64,000 nucleotides of DNA from Theobroma cacao. Taxonomy: Eukaryota; Streptophyta; Magnoliopsida; Malvales; Malvaceae. The notes beneath the pieces are model-generated. The model did no database searches, was not told the origin of the DNA, and worked only from the letters and a program-made list of their open reading frames with translations. Positions within the stretch are counted from its first letter, which is position 1, and every line of letters begins with the position of its first letter. A program made the translations under genes and the position numbers. Below, in pieces: positions 23,201-34,949 of this stretch. Location of the stretch: assembly GCF_000208745.1 (NCBI RefSeq), contig NC_030856.1, positions 2,564,105 through 2,628,104 of the forward strand, given 5' to 3'.

Positions 23201-23400
23201 AAAATTATTAACAATAAATTATCAGACATTAACATTGCTTTACCATTTGAAAGAAACATTTAATTCTTCTTCAAAATAAATAAACTCTTAATTAAAAATA
23301 TATTTATTTTAATTTTGCATACTCAATCTTCCCAAAATTAACAGCTCAATTTCTTAGAAACAAAACAGAAAAATTGAAAATAAGGGGGTCATTTAGTAAT
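20213..23400. repeat. Tandem duplication unit, right copy
   Basis: Continuation of the unit begun at 17065 and interrupted at 17300. It holds F-box leader and promoter remnants (20213-20600) without an F-box coding region, the protease promoter, protease copy 3 and the 3' flank, and corresponds to about 10810-13550. Confidence 0.85.
20936..22332 (+). pseudogene. Aspartic protease copy 3, single-base frameshift
   Basis: Near-identical relative of the 463-aa protease at 11473. The first frame (from ATG 20936) contains the signal peptide, DTGG (Asp119), WTQC and the Cys-rich insertion, then shifts near 21541-21555. Copy 2 has 27 bases between ATCGAT and CTTTC-type anchors where this copy has 26, ending in CACAAAACTTTC. 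After the shift the correct protein continues in another frame (SNVIFGCSGDN, then SGIFGLNLSPDS, DSGA and VIGAWHQQN) to the stop at 22330-22332 with no other lesion. The gene is therefore either very recently inactivated or intact with a base missed in an A run. A TATA box (TATATAAGG) is kept near 20880. Confidence 0.85.
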
Positions 23401-23507
23401 TCAAAGAACCTAGTACGGACCGTTTTGTAGTGCTCCTCGCCATCGTCTTCCAGAGAGGAGCCATAGCGGGAATTTTCCTTCGAAGCAAGAGAAGAAAGGA
23501 AAGGAAA
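22333..23507. other. Spacer before the AP-5 beta-like gene
   Basis: 22895-23400 is the duplicated protease 3' flank. 22380-22860 has no counterpart in the left unit (two GTCGAGTACTTGAA repeats near 22470 and 22505) and may be inserted repeat DNA. From 23400 on is the G/C-richer 5' leader of the next gene. Confidence 0.5.
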
Positions 23508-26500
23508 ATGAGCGATCGAGCACGAGATTGGGATTTCTATCTCCGGACCGTATCGAACAGCGCCAGAGACTCGAACTTCGCCAATGATCCAGCGTCCGAT
23601 CCTTCTCTCCTTCACGCCGTGAAGAAACTCTGCGATTTCTGTAGACAAGAAGAGAAATCCTCCGAGGATTTGGTCGCTAGGGTTTACCCTCATATCAACA
23701 AGCTCTTCCAACGATCCATTGCTTCCCTCTCTCAATCTCGCTCTTCAAACGGCATTCTCTTGCTGGTTCGAATTTCCTTCCTATTTTTTAATTGAATTGT
23801 TGAAAATTTTTTGAATTACTTGAATGTTTGGTGTGGAATTTTGATCAAACGTTATTGAATGTGTGATTAATTCTTTAGTTTTCTTTCTTTTTTGACGATA
23901 TATTATTGCGTGTTGAGTTTTGATTTGTTAGTGCCTTAGTTTATAGCTTGTGTGTATGTAAAAATTTCTCTTTTGATTGTTGTTTTTCCCCTAGAAGTAG
24001 AGGTAAATGGTACAAAGAAAAATGTGTAATTGAGTGCAAATGAGAAAAAGTTGAAATGCAATACCTTTTCTGAAGATAATGCTCCATAGGAAAGTAAAGT
24101 CATAAATTTTGTTTGAAGAAAGTTACAATTTTAATGTTTTATTCTTTAAAAGCACTTTCTCTGTAAGCAAAAGAAACAAGTAGCTAAAGAGACAACCAAG
24201 CAGACCCTAAAAGTTTTGCTTTTTGTAAAGGCTGGTTCAATATGGTGTGACTCAAAATTCAGATATTACTTCTTTGATTAGATGGCCGTAGTTAAAGTGT
24301 TTTTGTGCCATAGAATTGTAGTTTAACAGTATTTTTTATATCTTTTTTATTTTACCAATCAGGTCATTCTTCAATTTTTCCTTGATTTTGGAGAGGTGGT
24401 TCTGCACGATGCTGATCCCAGTCTGAGGACATTTTTCCGTTCATGTTTGAGCCGGTAATGATATAGAGTGTCTTATTAGTACTTTTTGTGATGGTTATGT
24501 GGATAAAACTTTAGATCATGAGCTTTGCATATTGTTTTTTCTTGCTTTTCGCATAAAACATAAGATAGGTTTTCCAGCTACTATATCTCTTTGATTTGTT
24601 TTGTTACTCTGGAAGGACTTCTTTTTTCAAAAAACATAAAAAGTGAACTTGAGGGGATAAGAGTGAAGCATAATGATTTATGGCAGGTATTAATTTTACG
24701 AATTTAAGCATAAGCCTGTTGATAGATCAATAGTTAACCTGTTTAGCAAAGTGCTAATTTACTTGGATCCTTTCTTCTAGCATTCGCTTTATCTTGTGTA
24801 TTTACTTTTATTAGTATGCATTATCACATCAGCTTTCTGTTTTTCTTTTACATTTCGTGCTTAGTGCACCCTTATCTTTGGAGGTGGCAAAATGAACCTG
24901 AACTCAAACCCAACCGAATCTGAATTGACTAAAAAAATCAAAGACATGAATCTGAAACAACCTGAACCTGAGGCCAATCTTGGAACTAGGAAGGGCCTAA
25001 ATCTGAAATGATCCGAATCCAGAACAGCACCAACTCAAAATGGTCTGAACCTGCCCTTTTGCCACCTCTACCTATCTTATTCTAATGTTGATTACAGTGA
25101 GTTTGCAGATCCTGTTGTTGCAGAGGCTACTCTTGATTTTCTAAATGTAAACAAGAACAAACTTCTTAGTTCTTTCCCCAACTTATTGCCACAGGTATGA
25201 TACTATGATTTATGATCCAGAACAGGTTATGTAACATGATGCTTTTATGGTGTTGAAGATGCTGAATATCTGAACAATATACATTGCATTTCAGAGAATG
25301 TTGTTTGAGTTTATAAAATAGTGTTATTATCATGTTCTGACTTTACATATGTATCCTATTATAACCTATTTGTTGGTCTTATGTGTTCCACGATAAAAGT
25401 TGCAGAACCTAAAGAATAGAAATACACGTAGATATGTAATTTTGACCTGTAAGCCAATCTGAGGTCTGTGGTACTTAATGAATATCCCCTGTATACTTTG
25501 ATTTATTTCAAACAGTTAAGACATTCATGTTGATCATAAAAAATCAAGTTAAATATTTAAACGTCCATGTTGTGTGGAAACTTTTTTTTTTTTCAGTTAT
25601 CGTGCTGGATTTGCTTTAGAAAGTAAGTTCTGAAATTCAAAGAATCCATGGTTATCATCTATTAATTCCCCTTTATGATTTTACTCGTTATATCTCATCT
25701 TCCCTTTGCCCAACTATATATCTTTCTTACTTTTGAAATTAAAGCTTTCAAATTGAAAGGTAGACCAAAGATTAGCTCAAGTATTTATTCATGTCCATCT
25801 CTTGTTAACATTCCTGATGTCTTTGTAGTTTTTCCCTTTGCTTCTGAAGCTGATTGCATGGCACGGAGAAAAGTAAGTTAACCAATCTAATGTTTTATTT
25901 CTATTTCAAAGGCCTTATTTTTTGAGTGTTTGGTGATATGGTCTGTTGCTTGACTGGAAACAACCTTCCCTTTTTTTTATGGTCTTGTCTCCACTTTTTG
26001 AAGAATTATTTGTCATAATAAAGAGGCTAAATTGATTCTTTTAATTAATATAAATAATAATAAATGAGATAAAAATTTAGTGGGAGTTATTACATCCCTG
26101 TTATTTGGTTTACAAAGTAAACAGTTAAACGTAGAGTGCATCACAAATGATTTGTTTTCAAGAGCTATTGAAGTAGATATGATCCACTAATCATCATGTG
26201 TCTGCTTTGCAGGTTAGAAAAGCCGTTTCTCAAGGTTTTTCCAGGATTGGTCTCACCTGGGTCATTTCTCCCATTATTTCCATCTTTAGTGGACTTGCCA
26301 AGTGAGTTTGTATTCTGGCTTCTCTGCTGACTACATTGTCCTGTTTTCTGCTCTCTTTTTCACACACCTTTTTACCTCATTTTGCATTTCTTTTTTTTAA
26401 AAGCCTCATTTTTCATTTTAAAACTTTATTTACAAAAACAAAATTGATGGGTGGTTGATCTGATAATCTTTTGCCTTCTTTTTTCTTGTTCTATGTGCCT

Positions 26501-29500
26501 TGAGTAGTGTGTTGAATGATTTTTCTTACTTCTTCAAAAAATAATTGCACGCCTAACATTCATTTGTTTATCTACATTAGTCTTGGTTGTGGCATTGGAA
26601 AAGGTGGAACGAAGCTCAGGGTCACTAATAGGAAGCAGTATAGCTTCAATCCAGAAGAGTACGGCTCCTGAGGTTATATTTGTGACTCTATAAATTATGT
26701 ATTTTCTAAGTCAAACTCGTTGTGTATTGCAAATAACAACACTCTCTCTATATGACACAGATGCTACTTGCGCTCATGGATGAGGCTTATACTGGTTCTA
26801 CCATTGGGGATGGAGGGGGAGACTCTGAGTCTGAGGATAGCAGTACGATAGATGTGGCTGATCCTCTATTTCTTGAACTTCTCAAGGATGAAAATGATGG
26901 CCTTGCTGTACGGTTTTATTTTTTTTATTTCTCAAACTGCATTTTATAATTAGACAAATGCACATATAAACCTTGTATCACCGGAGGACAATGTAATTGT
27001 GTTTCAATTACAGGATATTTTCTGTCTTAAGAATTTGTATCTATATGCTCCTGTAGACTTCTAGTTTTATTTTTATTTTTAAATTGTTCTCTTGCTCCCT
27101 ATCAACTATATTTAGCTTTTATCTGCAAGTAAAAGCAGCACATTACGTCTCTTCTAAATTATGGCTAGCTTAGTGATTGTAATGTTTCCTCACTCTTCCA
27201 ATAAGACCATCATTTTTTGGGTATTACCAAAATATTCGAGGTTGGACTGTTATCTATTTTCAAGCTACATATTGCGTCTATGCCTAATTTAATCTTAGTG
27301 TATTATTAGATTACCGGATTTCCTTTTTCTGGATATTTGAAATAAGTAGATAGGGTCATTGATTGTTTCAGGAACGCCACTGGACTTCTCCTGGGGTTGC
27401 TGCAGTGCTACAGGCTGCAATCAATAGCCCTCAGTCTGATAGATTGAAGCAGATACTCAATATGGCACCTCGGCTACTTGATCTGTATTTTACTATAGCT
27501 TTGCGTGATGCAAATAATTGTATGTTTGTCATTTGGAATTTGTTTGATTATCTTTTTTTTTTATTGTATATATAACTTGTTATCTAGAGAATGTTTTAAA
27601 GAGTGAATGATGTGTCGCTTAGCTCATTGTTATTATGTGTCTTGCCACTCTTTTGCAGCATTAATCTGTGCATTAATTCCCATTCTGATGACAAGAAATT
27701 CTGCGTTATTTCCTGACAAGAACTATATGTATGAGGTGTGTATACGCATTTAAACAATCAAAGTTGTTTTATTGATTTTCTTGTTTGACCAATGTATAGT
27801 GGTTTTGATATTATCTAAAGAGGGTGTAATATCCCTCTACATCCTGCCTAACAATGTCAATGAATGACATTATTTATTTGGGTCAATTCCAATATGTATA
27901 TGTTAGATAAAGAAAAAAAGTTAGTGTCATTCTATTTTTTGTATGAATTCAAATTTTTAGCTTGTAAGTTTCCATGATAGGCTACAACTATTTAGATGCT
28001 CCGGTTGGAACAGCTTGTATTTTTGACAAGTTATACTTTTGCAGCTTCGCAGAAGGCTCCTAGAATTCATGCTTGCTGCATTTCAGCTTTCTCCAGATTT
28101 TATTGCACTCTTGAAGGTATTTGATATACAAATTTTGTTTATGTATTTTATTGTGCATCAGATATTTCCCAATATATATTGATGATCTTCTTTAATTGTT
28201 AGTGATATTGATGTCTTGAAGGATTGCCAGACCTGTGTCCTTTTTGATAATTACGATGGAATTTTATTTTGGGCAAATTTCTTATTTAATAAAGTTTTGG
28301 TCCAATTTAACTCCTACAGAAGCCTATAATTGACAGACTCGGGGAAGCATACGACAGCCCAGAAAAGGTCAGACTATTACATCTTCTTTATTTCGGCAAA
28401 TAGGTGCCATATTTTAAGTTGAGGATCTAACTTTATATGTTTTTCTTTATATAGACAGAACTGGCATTACAATTGTGTTGGGCTGTTGGAGAGCACGGCG
28501 GGGGTGGTGGAACTCACAAAGATGCAGCTAGGGAACTTTTTGAAAGTCTAGAGCTACTTTTGTATGAAAATCTTTCATCTAGGTAACATTTTGATAGCTC
28601 CCTTTTTCTGTCTTTTTATAAAATTGGTAGTGCTGGTTATGAAATGCTGACTTTTATCTTGGTTTTGGAAGTCGGCTAGGCCTGAGGCAGGAGTCTGCTG
28701 TTAGTTCTGACAATAGGAACTTCAGAAAGTCATCACAATCAAGGCTTCTGTGTTTTGTTATCACAGCTATTTCGAAGCTTGCTACATATCACCGTGAACT
28801 ATTGCCAAGGGCACGTGTAGCCTTGGGCAAGGTTGTCTGACTTCAACTTTTTAACATTTATTTTGGTCAAAATGTTTGTAAAGAAAGAAATGAATTCTAC
28901 AACTTAGGCATGTTGTTTTACAATCTTCTATTGTCAATGTCCAGGTCGCTGGATCTCGAATATCAGATTCAAGGGTTTGGAGGCGAGCTCGTGATTATTT
29001 GGGATTAATGAATGAGCCTGCTATTTGTTTGTCTGTCTTGGGGCCTTCCCGACCTTCACATGGACAAATGCATTATCCAGGCACTGTCAACTGGAATGAA
29101 GGAGGCACAAAAATGATTGCACATGTTCCATTTTACATTCTTGGTGAACAGGAAGGTAAGAGACCTGCCACTTCCCCTCACCCCATCCCGTATTTATTTT
29201 CCACTCCTGCAAAAAAAAATATAGCATACTGTATTTTCTGTTTTTGAAGAGATGAAATCCATAGGGTTCAGCTCTCATCCATTACTCTTTTGTCCATTTA
29301 TTTTCAAATTATTTTTATCATCGCCGTTCACATCTGTGGGGTTCATGATTAATAATTGGAACCCACAATTGTGAGCAACGATAACAAGGGTATAGAAAAG
29401 TAATACACAAAAGAATAATGGTGGAGATCTCAACCCAAAATCAATAAACTACTCCTAGCCCATAACCCCACCAATCCCTGATTCTCTGTTTTTGATAGCA

Positions 29501-29769
29501 TAGGTAGAGATGAACTCCTGTTTTTGAGCTTGTATTCTGAAACTAGAAAAAGGATTTACTGTCTGCCCCCTTTGGAAACATATCCTTTGCAGGAGTTACC
29601 ACATTTAATGATTCTCAAACCATGCGTGGCAAATTCTAGAAAGCCGATTACCTCTTGCATTTACAAGTGTGGATTTCTTAATCGTAAATATTCCATTAAA
29701 TTCATTGTTTCGGATGCAGGTCCGCCCTTCCATGATTTTTCGTTTTCAGATATTCTTCCCAGAAGATGA
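23508..29769 (+). CDS. AP-5 complex subunit beta-like protein
   Basis: Fifteen exons: 23508-23765, 24363-24454, 25098-25194, 25829-25872, 26213-26301, 26581-26672, 26761-26907, 27372-27519, 27659-27735, 28045-28116, 28320-28367, 28455-28582, 28672-28831, 28945-29155 and 29720-29769. All borders are GT-AG and phases match, giving 570 aa. Recognised by resemblance to the plant AP-5 beta-like family: start MSDRARDWDFYLRTV, middle MLLALMDEAYTGSTIGDGGG and ADPLFLELLKDENDGLAERH, then WAVGEHGGGGGTHKDAAREL, and C-terminus PPFHDFSFSDILPRR. The family is alpha-solenoid-like and predicted to form part of an endosomal AP-5 adaptor; no catalytic site is expected. Apparently complete and single-copy. Intron 2 carries a small hAT-like MITE (24879-25070). 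Confidence 0.85.
24879..25070. mobile_element. hAT-like MITE in intron 2 of the AP-5 beta-like gene
   Basis: A 192-base element with terminal inverted repeats TGGAGGTGGCAAA (left) and TAGAGGTGGCAAA (right, reverse-complemented). It is flanked by near-identical 8-bp sequences, CTTATCTT and CCTATCTT (7 of 8 match), the target-duplication length of hAT transposons. It has no coding capacity; its interior is rich in repeated CTGAACC/CTGAAT words. Confidence 0.75.
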
Positions 29770-31202
29770 TAGCAACCAACTTTATCCTATAGAAAGGGCA
29801 TCCCTGGAGTTCCTAATTTTATTGGAGTTTCCAGTTTAGAGCTTTATCATTCTTTTTTCTTGTGATTATGAATCTTTTTGTTCTCACATTAGAGTGCATT
29901 AGACCCGAATGAAACACTGGTATCATAGAACGTAAATGATCTATTCGATCTTCTTCCTAGTTGATTGCTTTGTATACCTTGAGCTTCTGAATGAGTGAAT
30001 GTACAAACAGTTTTTTTATGGGAAATGTACAAACATTTTAAACATATAAATAAAAGAATTATATGTTGATGAATAGCCCAATAAATCATATTTTTTGTAC
30101 CATATCTAATTATTAAAAGCAAGAAATAAAGATAATTTAACACATTGGAGAGTCTCTTGTGTCACAGGTCATTAACTCTCTGAAAAATTAATTTGATACA
30201 GTTTGCGATGTTCATGTTTTAAGTCTTTTAGGTCAATGTGAGATTGAAGCACTCTCTCTCCTGATCCAACAAGGCCTAGGCACCATCGACTAGCTTGCTT
30301 GCCTACTCTCTAAAGGAGTTTGGCGTGAGTCCGGTTTAGGTTGAGTTTGTTTTAATACTACTTTGTTACAGGATTATTATTCTCAATTTAAAAAAAAAAC
30401 TCAATGAATATGCAACAATCATACGAGACTATTACTCTCGGCCTCAAAAAAGCTTACTTGATCATTATGTAACGTTTACGTTTATAAACTTTTCAAAATC
30501 TCTTACTTGATATGAGATTAAAATATTTAATTTTTTTTAAAACGTTAAAAATAACATAACAATTGAACATGAGTTTCTAACCGAGCTTTTTTAATTCTAC
30601 TTGGCTTTTCTTCTCCCAAAGATTGTTTTTCCAAGTAAAAAGTATTGGTTTCGAGAACGGATATTTGCTCAAATTTTCATCTCGGAACTTTCAAACAAAA
30701 TGCCACATAATGAAAAAATAGGCTTAGCNTCACATGACACTCTTTGATTTTTTTTTTTTTTTAAATTTAGCATCTTGTAGATTATTTTTATTTCCACGAG
30801 AGATTAGATTGTTAATTTTACCCATGAAAATGATCAAATTACCTTTAATTTAAAATTAACTTATCTATTTACACTTAAAGGTTTTTTTTTTTTTAAATGT
30901 ATGAAGTTCCCTTCTTACAGGAGGCAAACCTAGTAACACAACCTTAAAGTTCCCAACACCTCAGTTACATGTATATTTGACAATGTGAACAACATAGAAA
31001 GATACATTGATACAGAACAACGAAATCCCAGAGGTGCAACGCATTCGGATTTGTTCATTCCTTTCTGTGAAGGAAGCAATTCCTATGTGAGCTAACAAAA
31101 GCTGCAACATTACATCTTGAGATCGACAATGCATGAACTTCTGCATCTGCTGGAAACATACCATGGTAACAGCTGTATGTCAGGTTTTAAACTTGGTATC
31201 GA
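29770..31202. other. Spacer between two convergent genes
   Basis: 3' UTRs of the AP-5 beta-like gene (plus) and the START gene (minus) with AT-rich DNA between. A single N lies at 30729. No coding or RNA gene recognised. Confidence 0.5.
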
Positions 31203-34200
31203 TCACTGTCTGGCAGATTGGTTTCCAGATCCATCAGGCATGAGAGCTTTCTTGATGGCATTAATAGTTTTTGACACAATGTCATCCATGACTCCAAATG
31301 TATTCACAGGTATCTTGTCGTCGATGAATGACCTGTCACCACGGTGAAAAACTAAATTTAAGATACTTCCCTGAGTTTCCTGTGCTTGCCACGGTGGTGG
31401 CAGATCAGGGAGAATGGTAAACCCTGATGCCATAATCGCTGCAAAATTGGGGTTTCCACCATTCAAGATCATGGACATGCCGAAGATATCCATGGGTGCA
31501 TATACCACATATGAGCCAGTTTCGTCTGAGAAACTTTCTTGTAGGAACACCATGTGAATTTTGGTTGGAGAAGACTGCAAAATGAAGTAATAAGTCTAGT
31601 TAGTGCATGGAGAAAAACAGCGAAATTAGATCAATAATTAAAGGCATGCAAGAAAATGGGAATGGATCAGGAAAACTCACATTTACTTGCACAACAGAAA
31701 CACGATTTTCATGGTTTTCACCATTTTGGACATGAATAAGTTCTCGGACGGATCGACCAAATGAAATATGATCCCACTGCATTATTTAAACCATAAGAAT
31801 TGAAAATCAACATTTCTACCTTCGAAGTTAGTAAATGAAAAGTTCTCCTATTGTTTGGAATGGAGAGAAGCAAAGAGTATACAAAACTTTTGCATGCCTG
31901 GTCTCTTGAGCGCTCATCACGAAGAAAATCAAAGAGTATCTTTGGTGGTACTGGGAGACGAAGTGTAGTTGTGAAGATGATTGTGCCAGTAGGAGGCTTT
32001 CCTGGAGCATTGACAATATTTCCCAATCTGTACCTAATATCTTTGTCATGAGTCATAGCTCTAGGTGCGCGCGACCAGAAATTGTCTGAACAAGAACTAA
32101 CATTCTTGAAGAAAGTTCTAGTCATCCTCTCACTCAGCTTCAACAGGCTCTCCCTCCCAACTTGTGGTACGAACACTGTGCAAATAAGTTACATCAATTA
32201 GCCACCCAAATTAATTATATAACCACACAGATGTATTAGCTTCGTTATGCAATCAGAAATGGGAAAAAATTTTACCGCTAGCACTTGTTGGACTAGTTCC
32301 GGCCATTGAAGTGGCTAGCCATTGACAATGTCTATTCATCATTGCAATCCATCGCTTGGCACTAAAGGCAAAACCTGACTCAACAAAGGAACGAAAAATG
32401 GGGTGGACTGATCCATTATCAACTTGCACATGTTCCACCCATGTAACCTGATGAAGAAAAACAAACAACAAAACATAATGTTGAGATAAGAAGCAAGTGA
32501 AGTTGCCAAAACATGTTAAAATTTTGACAAATAAGGGTTACCTTCGAGCTTTCATTTGGCATTTCTTCGATTATACATCCTGACGGACTTCTTCGGAACT
32601 GTACATGTGTACTAGGGAATAAGTTTTCCAAGGAGACATCAACAACTCCCCATGTTCCGCGAGCTATCTGCTTACAATACCTTGCGAAATAACTCTGTCG
32701 ACTAGGAATTAGTGGTGAGGAGTGGTGAAACTCTGCTGCCATCTAGGAAAAAGAAATTGGAAGAGCATCATCAGTATGGATACTATTCTTCAGAAACTAT
32801 GACTTTTTGTAGAATTTGAATGAAAAATGGCAATTCAGAGAACTTACAATAACTAAAACTAATTGAATTCAATGATATATGCATAGAGGAGTTACGAATT
32901 AGTTTTGAAATCAATGACAAATCAAAATGAGAAATCATGATTTGGAAGTCACATGTTTTAGTTGCAGAAGCAATTAATCTCTCTATTAAGGGTAAGATTG
33001 TGCTATCTTACCCTCCTCACACCTCGTAATTAACAAAGAAATATCGGGCTTTACGTAAACAATGTTATTCGAGGTGTGAGGAGGGTAAGATATCTTTTTT
33101 TTTACATATCTTTTTTTTCGTAGATCAATTCTATTACGCAAACAATGCATATCTTTTTTTTTTTGTCATAGATGAAGTAATAGAATTGATCTATTAAAGA
33201 AAAATTTNTCAAAATGAGAAATCATGATTTGGAAGTCACATGTTTTAGTTGCAGAAGCAATTAATCTCTCTATTAAGGGTAAGATTGTGCTATCTTACCC
33301 TCCTCACACCTCGTAATTAACAAAGAAATATCGGGCTTTACGTAAACAATGTTATTCGAGGTGTGAGGAGGGTAAGATATCTTTTTTTTACATATCTTTT
33401 TTTTCGTAGATCAATTCTATTACGCAAACAATGCATATCTTTTTTTTTTTTGTCATAGATGAAGTAATAGAATTGATCTATTAAAGAAAAATTTGTAAAA
33501 CAATTGAATATTTATATTTATATATATATATATATTATTTATAGAACTCAGAATGTTTTAAATATATATTCGTCTATTACGAAGAGTTTCATGCATGCAA
33601 TATTACTGATATTAATACGTTAATAAATCAAGTGACGAGTTCATTATTGCATTTCAAATGAAAGAGATAAAATATAGATGATTTTTAGGTTTACCACTTG
33701 AACCCTCCCGTCATAGCTCCCATTAACACCACGTAATATTACTCCTATCAGTGTTGCTCTGGAGACAATACTGGGAAATGCTGCCAACCATTGCCGCTGA
33801 TCATAGAACAAGAAAAACATACAAGTGAAGATATTTCATTAAGAACTAATTCATAAATTAAACTTAGAAAATTAAGTGAATAAAAAAAAAGGAAAAACCT
33901 ACCGAGTCCATGAGTAATTCAACAATGCTGACAGGTTTCATATCAACTAATCCAGTCTCTCGGGAACCTTCAATATACAATGGATTGAATTCAAACGTTG
34001 CAAGGGGAAATGTTGGCATGTCTTGATTGCCACCAGGGTTTGGCGAACGTTGAGGTTCACCCCTTTCAACCATTTTAACAATCATATCCGCTGTGAGATC
34101 ATACCTTCTAAGTTGTTTTAGGTATTGAATCCCATCCAAAATCTCCATATTATCTCTGCGCTGCCATAGAGGTTCACCCATCGATGCCATTTTCTGTAGC

Positions 34201-34949
34201 TCTTCCAAGGCTTCCTTAGCTTGTTCAATGATCTCATTCTTTTTAGTATCAGAACAGATTGAGAATGCCATAAGAATATCGCTTGCTCGATGCATTTTAT
34301 ACATTGGAACATTTGTGGATGATCCTGAACCAGCCGATTCTGAACCTGACGGTCTTGAACCTGGTGATTGGGGACCTAGTGAGTTGTTTTGTGGAGGTTG
34401 AGGATTAGTCCCTAAGAGGAAACCAACACCTTCATGATCTCTTCGTCGTTTATGACCCCCCTGAATTTGAGACAAAAAGAAAATTTAATACAAACACAGA
34501 TCAAAGATAATTAGAAAAGAAAAATAGTCTTAATTCTTATAAACATAAGCCTCAGTTTCATGGATATTGTTTAGGAATGATTAGAACCATGGAAACACGA
34601 AAAGAAGATCAAGATAATTAGAGAGAAGTAGCCTCTTTCCTCACATATTTATCTTGTTCATCATCATGAAATGGACTTCAAAATCTAGGGCTTCTTTGGT
34701 TCTATTTCATTTGTAAAACTTGGATCAAGTTCTTTACAAAATGATTAGTACATGAAGATATGTTAGATTCATTTGCTCATCAAATTTAATCAAATCTAAA
34801 TATATATTTCAAAGACAAGATCAAAGAAAGAGTATGGAATAGTAAACAATATGAGAATTTACCGGTGGGCTCCTTCTAGGAGGATCTAACCCTAGCGGCT
34901 GTTCACCAACACCTATTCCATCCCTACGAACTGGTGGCATGTCCCCCAT
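31203..34949 (-). CDS. HD-ZIP class IV-like START-domain protein without a homeodomain
   Basis: Eight exons on the minus strand: 34863-34949, 33903-34460, 33695-33796, 32542-32742, 32276-32447, 31898-32175, 31681-31776 and 31203-31574, giving 621 aa. Phases are consistent. Seen: a Pro/Gly/Ser-rich N-terminus with a basic HKRRR stretch. From about residue 104 to 340 is the HD-ZIP IV-type START domain (EELQKMASMGEPLW, VEILMD-like block, RYCKQIARGTWGVVDVSL, RRSPSGCIIEEMPNESSKVT, WVEHVQVD). The START-adjacent C-terminal half follows (LKLSERMTRTF, LPVPPKILFDFLRDERSRDQ, VVYAPMDIFGMSMILNGG). HD-ZIP IV proteins normally carry an N-terminal homeodomain plus zipper; none is encoded in these exons or readable just upstream. 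The protein may bind lipid and partner proteins without DNA (inference). Intron 6 appears to use a GC donor; intron 3 holds a foldback repeat and an assembly duplication. Confidence 0.85.
32922..33494. repeat. 286-bp direct duplication around a single N (probable assembly artefact)
   Basis: Bases 32922-33207 and 33209-33494 are both 286 long and identical except for lengths of T runs. They are separated by one N at 33208. It lies in intron 3 of the START gene, so the coding sequence is unaffected. Confidence 0.9.
33007..33089. repeat. Foldback element with 20-bp arms
   Basis: The arm CTTACCCTCCTCACACCTCG (33007-33026) is the exact reverse complement of 33070-33089, with a 43-base loop. A second nested pair, TAGATCAATTCTATTA (33121-33136) and its complement (33178-33193), follows. 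It resembles a foldback or MITE-like element; no clear target duplication was found. It is copied again in the 33209-33494 duplicate. Confidence 0.75.

Noticed and set aside
25675..25881. 68-codon frame in the AP-5 beta-like gene
   Set aside because: Mostly intron; the real exon is only 25829-25872, in a different frame (FFPLLLKLIAWHGE).
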